IMG/VR virus record: IMGVR_UViG_3300029915_000069 | Span: 1-40,785 of that record | Length of the DNA stretch: 40,785 bases | From: a virus | Direction: 5' to 3' (one strand) | Shown: in pieces, positions 1 through 7,313 of the stretch | Numbering within the stretch: position 1 is the stretch's first letter | How the letters are laid out: every line of letters starts with the position of its first letter | Position numbers and translations under genes: made by a program | The notes under the pieces: generated by a model | Database searches by the model: none | Seen by the model: only the letters and a program-made list of their open reading frames with translations | What the model was told of the DNA's origin: nothing

Positions 1-2
1 GA

Positions 3-584
3 CATGAAGGCAATCCTCCTGAACCTAAAGATTTCTTACAACAAAACAGGGCAAATTTTTCTATTTTTTATAAACAAAGAATGGAAGATCTAGTAAGGAT
101 TTGTAAGAAAAAATTAAGAAATATTAAGGGTCAGTCATCAGAGGAATATTTGGCTTTTACAGGCAATTCTGAACTTCCACGATATCCAACAAAATTAATT
201 AAGAATTATGCGGATTATGGATTCAAAAAAATCGATTTTCCAACATTCAAATCAATTAGAAAAAAAGCGAATGTAAAAAACAGTGTAACAGCCTTTCAAT
301 TCGATGAGTCCTGGTACATATGTTTTCCAATACAACAAAGGGATCTACAAATTGAAGATTTAATCGTTTCTGATGTCAATCCTTATTGTAATCTCTACAA
401 TAAACGCCCAGATCAGGTTTATAATGCCGATGAACTTCAAAAGTTCATGAATAGATTTGACAATAAGCCTAATGATAAAAAGGCGCTTATTTTGAAGAAA
501 TTCATTGCAAAAAATAGAAATAAGAGCGAATATAGAAAAGAAGTGTCTACAGCCAAAAAACTTCTAAAATCAATCGGGGCGTAA
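3..584 (+). CDS. Unknown protein, 5' end cut by window edge
   Basis: The reading frame is open from base 3 through the left edge, so this gene starts upstream of the window. The first internal ATG (base 81) has no ribosome binding site in front of it (a U-rich run lies there), and the 26 codons before it read as ordinary protein. The visible part is 193 residues, lysine-rich, and ends in a basic helical tail. I recognise no catalytic motif. It stops one base before the next gene, so it probably belongs to the replication operon that follows. Its function is unknown; a DNA-binding or replication accessory role is only a guess from position and charge. Confidence 0.75.
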   Translation, partial: HEGNPPEPKDFLQQNRANFSIFYKQRMEDLVRICKKKLRNIKGQSSEEYLAFTGNSELPRYPTKLIKNYADYGFKKIDFPTFKSIRKKANVKNSVTAFQFDESWYICFPIQQRDLQIEDLIVSDVNPYCNLYNKRPDQVYNADELQKFMNRFDNKPNDKKALILKKFIAKNRNKSEYRKEVSTAKKLLKSIGA

Positions 585-585
585 C

Positions 586-1140
586 GTGGAAGACGAAAAA
601 TTCTCAATAGAAGATATAATGCTAGCATGGAAGGAAAAGTATGGAGTTAACCGTACTTCTGAACGTGGCAAGCAATATACAGAAGTTTCAAGAACTGATC
701 GAGAAGAACATTTCCACTATCTCTATTCTACTCTAATAGCATACGGATATACCCCTAAAGAAATTATTAAACCCCATGTATGCTTTTTCCTTGCCGAACT
801 GTGTTGGTCAGAGGAAATTCAAAAACTTTCAAAAACTATAGTCGAAAGAAAACGAAAAGAAGAAATTAAGACCTGGAAAGGCATTGTTTTAGAAAAACAG
901 ATTAATTTCAGTGAAAATGCTCCTCCCAAGAAAATAGAGAAGCTATCTCCATCACTTACGGGAGGGTACAGGAATCCAGAAGAAGATATCCCAGATTTGG
1001 AAGTAGCTCTTAAGCCAGTAAAATATATTGATGACGATCCAAAATACGATACATCTGATTTAGAGCCAATGCAAGTTAACGAAGATTTATTGGCAGAATT
1101 AAATGCTATCAAGACAACTTTTAGGAACAGCAATGAGTAA
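586..1140 (+). CDS. Unknown replication-operon protein
   Basis: A 184-residue protein with a GTG start, placed one base after the previous stop and preceded by a GGGG run that can act as ribosome binding site. The first half looks alpha-helical (residues 1-105, with an aromatic stretch HFHYLYSTLIAYGY near residue 45). The second half is acidic and probably disordered, and ends in a short helix (NEDLLAELNAIK). It overlaps the DnaB-like helicase gene by 8 bases, so the two are likely translated together. A small helical protein just before a helicase could be a helicase loader or adaptor, but no sequence motif proves that. Confidence 0.7.
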   Translation: MEDEKFSIEDIMLAWKEKYGVNRTSERGKQYTEVSRTDREEHFHYLYSTLIAYGYTPKEIIKPHVCFFLAELCWSEEIQKLSKTIVERKRKEEIKTWKGIVLEKQINFSENAPPKKIEKLSPSLTGGYRNPEEDIPDLEVALKPVKYIDDDPKYDTSDLEPMQVNEDLLAELNAIKTTFRNSNE

Positions 1141-2275
1141 AGAGTTAGACGATTTTGATAAAAAACTAGTAATGGATAAGGAAAACGATGAACGCAAAAA
1201 GAACGTTCAGGCGAAAGCCCTTATTTTACAAGAACATAGAGTTGAACGAGATCTCAATATTTTACAGCAAAATAAAGAAGAACTCGAAAAAGGTAAGAAT
1301 GTAGATTTTTCGCACCTATCCAAAGAATATGTTGAGGGATTGATAAGTTCTAGTAATGAGTATATTGAGGCTGCAAAAAAATCTATGTCATTTATGAATG
1401 ATAGTTTTAGAAAGATAGTCCCTTTTTTTAGAAAAAATCTTATTTTGATTGGAGCAGATACAGGAGACGGTAAATCAACAGCGGTAGCAAATATTATTTA
1501 CTCTACTGTTACCAATATCAATCCAGCTACAGGAAAGCCAGGAAGAGTCCTTGTTCTATCTAACGAGGAAGCCCCAGAAGACTTCTACAATCGTATTACG
1601 GCAGTACATTTAGGGTTAAAGTACACCAATCACAATGAAATTACAGGCGAAGAAAAAGATCAGTACGCTAAATTCATTCCACTTTGGTGTAAGAATGACA
1701 CCCTATCCATTATCGGAGATACTTATCAGGGAATCTCTGGATGGACAACAACTCTTGAAGGTATCGAGAGAATCTTTACGAGTTTACTCGAAAGCGGTAA
1801 CCCTCCAGATGTAGTTATTCTTGATTATTACCAAAACGTAAAGGTATCTAGGAATAATACCGATTTAGATCAGTACAAAGTTCAGGCAATGTTTGCCGCA
1901 TTTCTAGATAAAATGAAGTTAGTTTATCCAGGCCCGATTGTCGTAATGGCTCAAATGAAACGATTAGTTAACGAAGAAGATACTACCCCATTCAACGTGC
2001 GATTAAAGGGAAGCAAAGAAATATGCGATAAGGCCACTTTCATTGCTGAAATTTCTCCAGAGCGTGCTTATTTGAGAAGTAAATGGAAAGTGTGGAAGAG
2101 CCGATTTAATGATTCTGTAGGCGAAACTATTTATGTAGGATATGAACGTGGTAAGTTCGTTAAATACGACGAAAAATTTCAATTAAGAGTGGCCAAAATA
2201 GTACAAGAAAATTTAGAGAAGAAATACAAAAGTGACATAGGCTTGCCTAAAAAAGACGAAAAGAGTGAAGAATAA
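1133..2275 (+). CDS. DnaB-like replicative helicase (RecA-fold ATPase)
   Basis: A superfamily 4 (DnaB-type) helicase motor of 380 residues that would unwind the replication fork using ATP. Residues 1-95 are a helical, charged region shorter than the usual DnaB N-terminal domain. The RecA core starts near 98: Walker A GADTGDGKST at 107-116 (Lys114), an H1a-like strand VLVLSNEEAPEDF at 139-151 with the expected Glu, Walker B VVILD at 227-231, and a sensor strand VVMAQMKR at 270-277. A late YVGYERGKF stretch takes the place of the usual arginine-finger strand. A more upstream start is possible at 1103, but ATG 1133 has an AGGA site 8 bases before it and makes a typical ATGAGTAA overlap with the previous gene. 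It pairs with the primase at 2827. Confidence 0.9.
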   Translation: MSKELDDFDKKLVMDKENDERKKNVQAKALILQEHRVERDLNILQQNKEELEKGKNVDFSHLSKEYVEGLISSSNEYIEAAKKSMSFMNDSFRKIVPFFRKNLILIGADTGDGKSTAVANIIYSTVTNINPATGKPGRVLVLSNEEAPEDFYNRITAVHLGLKYTNHNEITGEEKDQYAKFIPLWCKNDTLSIIGDTYQGISGWTTTLEGIERIFTSLLESGNPPDVVILDYYQNVKVSRNNTDLDQYKVQAMFAAFLDKMKLVYPGPIVVMAQMKRLVNEEDTTPFNVRLKGSKEICDKATFIAEISPERAYLRSKWKVWKSRFNDSVGETIYVGYERGKFVKYDEKFQLRVAKIVQENLEKKYKSDIGLPKKDEKSEE

Positions 2276-2442
2276 TGTGTGTTGTGTGCGTGTTATGGGA
2301 AAAAGAGAAATTAACGAATAAAGAGGCATTGTCCGCTTTATTTGAAATGGTTGAAAACAAAGATGTAAGCGATCAACATATTGAAGAAGTTTACATTAAA
2401 ATAAGTGAAAAAGAGGAGAAAGAAAATGGAATACAAGACTAG
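2275..2442 (+). CDS. Small Cys-containing phage protein, 55 aa
   Basis: An ORF of 55 codons beginning MCVVCVLWEKEKLTNKEA. It fills an otherwise empty 150-base gap. Its ATG shares a base with the helicase stop codon (TAATG), a classic sign of translational coupling, and its end overlaps the next gene by 17 bases. The N-terminal CxxC followed by a short helix (KEALSALFEMVE) resembles small uncharacterised proteins often seen in phage replication regions. The single CxxC could bind metal only as a dimer. Function unknown. The case rests on the coupling, the spacing and coding-like composition. Confidence 0.65.
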   Translation: MCVVCVLWEKEKLTNKEALSALFEMVENKDVSDQHIEEVYIKISEKEEKENGIQD

Positions 2443-2824
2443 ACAGGAATTAAATGAATTGTCACTAAAAGCTTTTGGGGCATCTTCGCGTTGGCAGAAG
2501 TTTGTCAATAGGGGGGTACCACAACTTTACGAACGCGATCGTGAAGTGGTCTTGGCCGACCAAATGGGTAAATTAGGAAAGAAAGTATTTACAGATCAAA
2601 AAGTTGTAATTCATCGTTTTACCGTTGAAGAAGTTAAAAAGCATATGATGCAAATATTGGAAGATAGACATACACGAGAAAAACTTCAGAAAGAAATTGC
2701 AGAACAACAAGCCTTAGAAGCAACACAGAAAGATTTAGAGGCAGCATCAAAAGATAGCGCTGGGCAGAAGTTAATAGTGGATCCAACTACATTTACTGCT
2801 TTACAAGAATTAGCTAAAAAATAA
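2426..2824 (+). CDS. Unknown protein with C-terminal coiled coil
   Basis: Start chosen at ATG 2426 because GAGGAG (2413-2418) lies 7 bases upstream; a GTG at 2405 in the same frame would put that site inside the gene. The 132-residue product has a mixed N-terminal half (a helix, then RGVPQLYERDREVVLADQ) and a helical, Gln/Glu-rich second half (about 75-115) that should form a coiled coil. I recognise no enzyme motif. It lies between helicase and primase genes and ends 2 bases before the primase, so a structural or bridging role in the replisome is possible but not shown. Confidence 0.8.
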   Translation: MEYKTRQELNELSLKAFGASSRWQKFVNRGVPQLYERDREVVLADQMGKLGKKVFTDQKVVIHRFTVEEVKKHMMQILEDRHTREKLQKEIAEQQALEATQKDLEAASKDSAGQKLIVDPTTFTALQELAKK

Positions 2825-2826
2825 GT

Positions 2827-3687
2827 ATGAATGAAAAGACACAAGATTTTTTTAAATTGCTATTTAATGCAAATGAAAAAGTTTGTGTCCAGAATTCTCT
2901 TTATGCGACCGAGCCAGTTCCATTAGAAGAAGTGTTGGGGGGTAAGGTTACACTTATCCCCAAGGATCCTAAATACACCAAAATCGTAAATAGCGATAAG
3001 TTAATAATGGTAGCTCTAAATCCAATGAAAGGATTTAGGTGCGATGAAGGTGTGGATAAATTTAGATCCTTTTTGGTTGAATTAGATGTTGGCACCCTAA
3101 AAGAGCAGATCAACACGATCAATCACCTAAAAATGCCTTTTACGGCCCAAGTATTTAGTGGAAATAAGTCTATCCATACCGTAATTACCCTAGACGAGGA
3201 TCTAAAGGATAGGACTCAATATGGTTTGATTGCGCAATGGATCTTTGCTATAATAACTACTGCTGATAAGGCTTGTGCCAATCCATCTAGGTGTGTTAGG
3301 ATCCCAGAAGTATTCCGAGAACCGGGTAAAAGGCAAAGACTGGTTCGATTAAAGAAAAGGGTAAGTCACAAAGAACTCTTCGCTTGGCTTCATAAATGGC
3401 CTCACTTATCCCCTAAGTTAAAAACTAAGAGGGCTATTCCTGAAGGCGAGGGTGACTACGACAAACTTTCTACATGGGCTAAATACCAACTCAAGAACGG
3501 TATAGTTTTTAAGAACGGGCGTAATCAGACTTGGTTCGCTTTGGCCTACGATTTTGCTTTAGCTGGGTACTCAGAAGACGACGCTACTGCCGAATTAAGC
3601 AAATATTATCAAGAAGAAAGAGATTTTAAGGAAAAAGAATGGTTAAGCGCTATAGCAAGCGCATTTAAAAGCATTGATAAAAAATAA
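2827..3687 (+). CDS. AEP-family DNA primase with PriCT-like domain
   Basis: A 286-residue protein with the layout of an archaeo-eukaryotic primase (AEP, prim-pol) that makes primers at the phage fork. Visible motifs: FLVELD at 82-87 gives the acidic metal pair (Glu85, Asp87, in an ExD rather than DxD form); SGNKSIHTVI at 111-120 is the sxH nucleotide-binding motif; and NPSRCVRIPEVFR at 152-164 matches the basic third motif. Residues about 225-280 (GRNQTWFALAYDFALAGYSE) look like a PriCT helical domain, which in relatives follows the catalytic core. There is no DnaG zinc finger or TOPRIM motif. ATG 2827 has no good ribosome binding site and follows the previous stop by 2 bases, so translation probably depends on coupling. 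It pairs with the DnaB-like helicase in the same operon. Confidence 0.8.
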   Translation: MNEKTQDFFKLLFNANEKVCVQNSLYATEPVPLEEVLGGKVTLIPKDPKYTKIVNSDKLIMVALNPMKGFRCDEGVDKFRSFLVELDVGTLKEQINTINHLKMPFTAQVFSGNKSIHTVITLDEDLKDRTQYGLIAQWIFAIITTADKACANPSRCVRIPEVFREPGKRQRLVRLKKRVSHKELFAWLHKWPHLSPKLKTKRAIPEGEGDYDKLSTWAKYQLKNGIVFKNGRNQTWFALAYDFALAGYSEDDATAELSKYYQEERDFKEKEWLSAIASAFKSIDKK

Positions 3688-3689
3688 AC

Positions 3690-3718
3690 TTGCTTAAATT
3701 TTTCAAAAATGGTATATT
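3690..3718 (+). promoter_or_regulatory. Putative sigma70-type promoter for the metabolic operon
   Basis: TTGCTT (3690-3695), 17 bases, then TATATT (3713-3718) with a TGG extension just before it, which makes an extended -10. It lies right after the primase stop and about 20 bases before the AGAGGG ribosome binding site of the GMP reductase-like gene. The -35 is weak and the -10 is strong. Confidence 0.5.
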
Positions 3719-3740
3719 GGTACTAACTAGAGGGAAACCG

Positions 3741-4862
3741 ATGCAAGAATTGTTCACTTTCGATGATGTCCTAATTGTTCCAAAATTCTCAACGATTTCA
3801 AGTAGAAAAGACGTAGATCTACGTGTATCTACTAATCATAAGGTATTCCGTGATATCGGATGTAATTTCCCAGTAATTTCGGCTAATATGGACACTATTA
3901 CCGATGTAAAAATGGCTCATGCTATGTTAAATTACGGTGCCCAAGCATGCCTTCATAGATTTTGTACAATTGAAGAAAACGCCAAAATGTTCGACGAAGC
4001 TATGATCATCGAGGATATGGAATGTATTTACAGGCCTATGGTTTCTGTTGGTATTGGCGACCATGAATTCGAAAGAGCTGAAGCGTTGTATTGCATGGGT
4101 GCCATTGTATTTATAGTCGATGTTGCTCACGGTGCTCAAGAAGCAGTTCTGAATCAAGTAAAAAGGTTGAGAGAACGTTTCCGAGATAACGCTGCCATAA
4201 TCGTTGGTAATTTCGCAACAGGCGAAAGCCTTAAGCCATTTTTAGGCCAAGTATCAATTGACGGATTTAAGGTAGGTATTGGTCCAGGTAGTGCGTGTAC
4301 TACTCGTATTAAGACCGGTGTAGGTTATCCTCAACTATCAGCCGTGACTAGCGTAGTAAATGCTTTAGAAGGCACAGGAATCCCAACCATTGCAGATGGG
4401 GGAATGAAGACTCCGGGAGACATCGCTAAAGCTTTGGGTGCTGGGGCTAGTCTGGTAATGCTTGGCGGAATGCTTGCTGGAACTGATGAAACGCCAGGAG
4501 ATGTAGTGTATATTCATGAAGGGACTTCTGAGATGCTTACCAAAGAACAATTTGAAAATGGTATTGCTGGTGGCTATCTTAGGCCTAACTGGAAAGCTCT
4601 AAAGAAATACCGTGGATCAGCCTCCAAAGAAGCTTACGATTCTCAAGGCAAGACCGGCACACACAGGACTACTGAAGGTGAATCCTTCCTTGTGCCATAC
4701 AAAGGATCAGTAAAAGATGTTTTGGACGATATTCAGGGGGGCTTACGAAGCGCATTTTCCTATGTGGGCGCTAAAAACCTAGAAGAATTTCACGCAAGAG
4801 TTGAATTCGTTAGAATTAGTCGTGCCACAAGAACAGAAAATGGATCGCACTGGCGCACTTAA
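3741..4862 (+). CDS. GMP reductase-like enzyme (IMPDH/GMPR family)
   Basis: A TIM-barrel enzyme of 373 residues from the IMP dehydrogenase/GMP reductase family. It starts at ATG 3741 behind AGAGGG; an in-frame TTG at 3690 is part of the promoter. The N-terminus [18 protein letters not shown] and the loop [11 protein letters not shown] carrying the catalytic Cys are family hallmarks. The sequence after that loop, [12 protein letters not shown], and [14 protein letters not shown] later match GMP reductase better than IMPDH. There is no CBS-domain insert and the length is near that of GuaC (about 346). Known reaction of the subfamily: GMP + NADPH to IMP + NH3. In a phage this would draw on the guanine pool, so it probably serves nucleotide salvage or an altered purine pool; IMPDH activity is the main alternative. 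Confidence 0.85.
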   Translation: MQELFTFDDVLIVPKFSTISSRKDVDLRVSTNHKVFRDIGCNFPVISANMDTITDVKMAHAMLNYGAQACLHRFCTIEENAKMFDEAMIIEDMECIYRPMVSVGIGDHEFERAEALYCMGAIVFIVDVAHGAQEAVLNQVKRLRERFRDNAAIIVGNFATGESLKPFLGQVSIDGFKVGIGPGSACTTRIKTGVGYPQLSAVTSVVNALEGTGIPTIADGGMKTPGDIAKALGAGASLVMLGGMLAGTDETPGDVVYIHEGTSEMLTKEQFENGIAGGYLRPNWKALKKYRGSASKEAYDSQGKTGTHRTTEGESFLVPYKGSVKDVLDDIQGGLRSAFSYVGAKNLEEFHARVEFVRISRATRTENGSHWRT

Positions 4863-4870
4863 GGGATGTT

Positions 4871-5404
4871 ATGATTAGAGATGAAGAATTAAGCCGTTTA
4901 ACGAAATACGCACAAGGAATGGGCGTTAAAGTATCGTTTAGTGGTCAAAAATCGGGAGATGCCGGTGGATGGCTCTTAGACGGTTCTGAAATTCTTATTT
5001 ATAAAAAACATCAAAGTTCTAAAACTGAAACCGTTATATCTCTAATACATGAGATAGCCCACCACCTATGGTTTATCCATGAAAAGAATAGGCAACCAGA
5101 TTTAAAATTCGAAGATGCCATCCATAGGCAGAATTTATTTGAAGATGAAATCTATGAAACTCCAGCCCCAAAGACTTTAAGGAAAAAGATTTACGATGTT
5201 GAGGTAGCTGGAACCCAATATTGGGAAACCATATACAAAGAAACGAATTTAAAGTTTCCAAAATGGAAATTGTATGCGTCCATGGAATTTGATACCTGGA
5301 TGTATGAAGTTTATTATGAAACAGGAGAATTTCCGAATAGGAAAGAGAAAATAGAAAAAAATAAGGAAATCAACAATAAGCATAAAAATGTTAAATATGA
5401 ATGA
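4871..5404 (+). CDS. HExxH zinc metallopeptidase (ImmA/IrrE-like)
   Basis: A 177-residue protein with a clear zinc-peptidase helix SLIHEIAHHLWF (HExxH at 60-64). A later helix with DVEVAGTQYWE (about 109-119) offers an acidic third ligand. The N-terminal part (residues 1-50: a helix, then strands ending in SEILIYKK) fits the short ImmA/IrrE (DUF955-type) fold. Members cleave repressors or other regulators in mobile elements. The C-terminus is very Lys/Asn-rich and probably disordered. A good AAGGGA site precedes the ATG, and it lies 8 bases after the GMP reductase gene. No repressor-like partner gene adjoins it, so the substrate is unknown; a SprT-like role is less likely because no zinc ribbon follows. 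Confidence 0.75.
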   Translation: MIRDEELSRLTKYAQGMGVKVSFSGQKSGDAGGWLLDGSEILIYKKHQSSKTETVISLIHEIAHHLWFIHEKNRQPDLKFEDAIHRQNLFEDEIYETPAPKTLRKKIYDVEVAGTQYWETIYKETNLKFPKWKLYASMEFDTWMYEVYYETGEFPNRKEKIEKNKEINNKHKNVKYE

Positions 5405-5411
5405 AAAAGAC

Positions 5412-5443
5412 TTGTATTTAACACAATAGCGTGCTAGTATACT
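5412..5443 (+). promoter_or_regulatory. Putative promoter giving a leaderless transcript
   Basis: TTGTAT (5412-5417), 17 bases, then TAGTAT (5435-5440) with an extended TG, or TATACT (5438-5443) at 20 bases. Either -10 would place the transcription start at or just inside the ATG at 5447. No ribosome binding site is present, which fits a leaderless message, or else translation from upstream readthrough. Confidence 0.4.
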
Positions 5444-5446
5444 ATT

Positions 5447-6034
5447 ATGGCCGAAGAACATAAATTTCTTGAAATAGAATGCAAGTATAATGGAGATGAC
5501 ATCAACCGCATCGCCTTTAAGGATTTGGCCAAAAGTTTAAACCCTAAAAGTTTTATCTATGTAGAATCCAAAGATGTCTACTATGTCAGACAAGAAAACG
5601 AATTTCTAAGGTATAGAATGGCCGCCGAAAATAAAATGGGTGGTGAAGACGAACATCGTTCAGAACTTACTTTTAAAAAGAAACATATTGATCAAAACAA
5701 TTGGGTTCGCACTGAAGTGAATTTGAGAATTGACAAGAATGATCCAGCATTAATCGTAGCGTTTTGCGAAGGACTTGGTTACATTAAAAATTTTAGTATC
5801 GATAAGGCCTGCGATATCTACTTCTTTGATGATGCAGACATTGTTTATTATACCGTAAAGAATGAAGATGGCAAATACGCTACATTCGTTGAGATTGAAG
5901 CCGGTGAAAATATCGGAATGACCACAGAACAAGCTTGGGAAGTCATTTTAAAGTACGAAAAACTACTTGCCCCACTCGGTATTACGGCACAAAAGAGAAA
6001 ACGACTGTCTCTATTTGAGATGTATAAAAAGTAA
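5447..6034 (+). CDS. CYTH domain / triphosphate tunnel metalloenzyme
   Basis: A 195-residue protein matching the CYTH (triphosphate tunnel metalloenzyme) fold, an eight-strand tunnel that binds a triphosphate and metal. The strands carry the expected alternating charged residues: FLEIECK at 8-14 (the ExExK signature), FLRYRM, SELTFKKK, WVRTEVNLRI, and ATFVEIEAGE near 155 with the acidic metal ligands. KRLSLFEMY closes the barrel. Known members hydrolyse inorganic or thiamine triphosphate or make cAMP (class IV cyclases). The phage substrate cannot be read from the sequence. It sits among nucleotide-handling genes, so control of a nucleotide or polyphosphate pool, or breakdown of a host signal nucleotide, is a fair inference. 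There is no ribosome binding site before its ATG. Confidence 0.85.
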   Translation: MAEEHKFLEIECKYNGDDINRIAFKDLAKSLNPKSFIYVESKDVYYVRQENEFLRYRMAAENKMGGEDEHRSELTFKKKHIDQNNWVRTEVNLRIDKNDPALIVAFCEGLGYIKNFSIDKACDIYFFDDADIVYYTVKNEDGKYATFVEIEAGENIGMTTEQAWEVILKYEKLLAPLGITAQKRKRLSLFEMYKK

Positions 6035-6088
6035 TATGGTGTTTTTCTTGATGTTACTATTTATTGATTTGTTAATCACTATTTTTCT

Positions 6089-6391
6089 ATGAAAACTTAC
6101 TACGATTCTAAACTTAGACCAATCCATAAAGGTGACGTACTAAAAGTATTTCATTTTACTGGCTCTAGAAACAAGAAATACTATATGTACAAGGTCGTAA
6201 TGGATTTTGGATATGACTTTCTTTTTGGGGTAAGCCTTTCAGATGTTGGGTTAAAGGATTTGAAAGAATGCCATAAATACCCAATTAGTTATGGTGCTGA
6301 TGGGCGTAATGTAATTGAAGGAACAGAAATAGTAGAAGGGTTCCATGGTGGAGACTTCGAAGACAGAGAAAGGCTAGAAAATGGAAAATAA
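6089..6391 (+). CDS. Small unknown protein, beta-rich
   Basis: A 100-residue protein with alternating strands (HKGDVLKVFHFTG, KKYYMYKVVMDFGY, FLFGVSL), compatible with a small SH3-like barrel as in many short phage proteins. I recognise no motif. The ATG has no ribosome binding site; a weak promoter-like pair (TTGATG 6048-6053, 17 bases, GTTAAT 6071-6076) lies only 12 bases ahead, so the leader would be very short, as for the CYTH gene. The end overlaps the next gene by 11 bases. Confidence 0.7.
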   Translation: MKTYYDSKLRPIHKGDVLKVFHFTGSRNKKYYMYKVVMDFGYDFLFGVSLSDVGLKDLKECHKYPISYGADGRNVIEGTEIVEGFHGGDFEDRERLENGK

Positions 6392-6668
6392 TATTTATCA
6401 GATCTCAGCTCGAATTAAGAATGCGGCTGCTAAAAACGATCACGCGTTTTCAGCCCAGGGAATGGCTCTTTGTAATATGTATACCCATGTGATTAAGGCT
6501 CTATATGACTTTTCAGACACTTTGGAAGACAGGGATGCCGCCGCTAGATTGAATGATGTCATTTTAAAGCAAGAAGACTTCCCAGCAAAGCTTTTAGATT
6601 TATTTGTTCCAGTACAGGAAAAGATAGAAGAAATCGACTTACTGGGAATCGATGATGACGAAGCGTAA
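6381..6668 (+). CDS. Small helical acidic protein, unknown
   Basis: A 95-residue protein, predicted helical throughout with an acidic C-terminus (EKIEEIDLLGIDDDEA). The AAAGG site of this gene lies inside the end of the previous gene, which it overlaps by 11 bases, and its own end overlaps the HNH gene by 17. I see no enzyme motif. It could be a small host-interaction protein or a partner of the HNH protein, but the only evidence is position. Confidence 0.7.
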   Translation: MENNIYQISARIKNAAAKNDHAFSAQGMALCNMYTHVIKALYDFSDTLEDRDAAARLNDVILKQEDFPAKLLDLFVPVQEKIEEIDLLGIDDDEA

Positions 6669-7035
6669 AGCCATTCCTAAGAAGATTAGGGATCAAGTAA
6701 AAGCAAAATACAATGGTCATTGCGGCTATTGCGGTACAAAGCCTGAAAAGCTTCAAGTAGACCACATTATTCCCCATGCTAGATCTCATCAGCATGCCCG
6801 AAAAGGTGTGGATTTGGACGCCATTGAAAATTTAATGCCAGCATGCGCTCAATGCAACAACTACAAGATCAGCTACTCCCTAGAAGAATTTAGGTCCTTG
6901 GTTACTCGTCAAGTAGAATTGGCCAGGAAATCTAGTGTGAATTTTAGAACCGCAGAACGTTTCGGTTTACTTCAAGTAAAGCCAGTAGAAAGAGTAGTGT
7001 TTTTCTTTGAACTATCAGTAGGGTACGCAACATGA
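6652..7035 (+). CDS. HNH endonuclease
   Basis: A 127-residue nuclease of the HNH family with all core parts: a zinc pair CGYC (24-27), the catalytic strand LQVDHIIP (34-41, Asp37-His38), ENLMPAC (59-65) and the second zinc pair CAQC (65-68) followed by NNYK. It cuts DNA using one metal ion. Either of two adjacent ATGs (6652, 6655) may be used; GGGA at 6644-6647 suits the second slightly better. Free-standing HNH genes in phages may be homing endonucleases, act in packaging, or degrade host DNA. The position inside a tight, overlapping operon argues against a recently mobile gene. Confidence 0.9.
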   Translation: MMTKRKAIPKKIRDQVKAKYNGHCGYCGTKPEKLQVDHIIPHARSHQHARKGVDLDAIENLMPACAQCNNYKISYSLEEFRSLVTRQVELARKSSVNFRTAERFGLLQVKPVERVVFFFELSVGYAT

Positions 7036-7313
7036 CATATCGTAAATGTAGAAATCCTCATCCTACCCCAGAAGGTGAAGAGCCAATTACTGAGGCCGAG
7101 ATCATTGAGATGGCTATCAAATGTTTTGGTTGGGATCGCAAGAAGGTAAAGAGCTGGTACCTTAAAGAGAACCCAAGACTACGTAAAGCTAGACCCTCAG
7201 AATTGGTTGATCGTGGACAGGGACATCTCGTGGTGGAATTTTTGAAACTTAAGAACGAAGAGCGGTTAGCCAACGAAAGAGCTGACCAGAAGAGGAAAGA
7301 TGACAAAATTTGA
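7032..7313 (+). CDS. DUF2384-like (Xre/MbcA/ParS antitoxin C-terminal type) protein
   Basis: A 93-residue protein. Residues 42-78 (SWYLKENPRLRKARPSELVD, then GQGHLVVEFLKL) follow the pattern W-x-x-x-x-NPxL-x-x-x-x-P-x-x-L-x-x-x-G seen in the C-terminal domain of MbcA/ParS/Xre antitoxins. An N-terminal helix set (ITEAEIIEMAIKCFG) comes first. In bacteria such proteins neutralise RES-type toxins. No toxin gene adjoins here, so this may be an orphan antitoxin that blocks a host system, or a regulator. It overlaps its neighbours by 4 and 14 bases. The family match is from pattern memory only. Confidence 0.6.
   Translation: MTYRKCRNPHPTPEGEEPITEAEIIEMAIKCFGWDRKKVKSWYLKENPRLRKARPSELVDRGQGHLVVEFLKLKNEERLANERADQKRKDDKI

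Noticed and set aside
1103-1132. Earlier helicase start
   Set aside because: It would overlap the previous gene by 38 bases without a binding site; ATG 1133 has AGGA and a standard short overlap.
3741-4862. IMP dehydrogenase as the primary call
   Set aside because: No CBS insert, and the [11 protein letters not shown] and [10 protein letters not shown] motifs fit GMP reductase better; kept as an alternative only.
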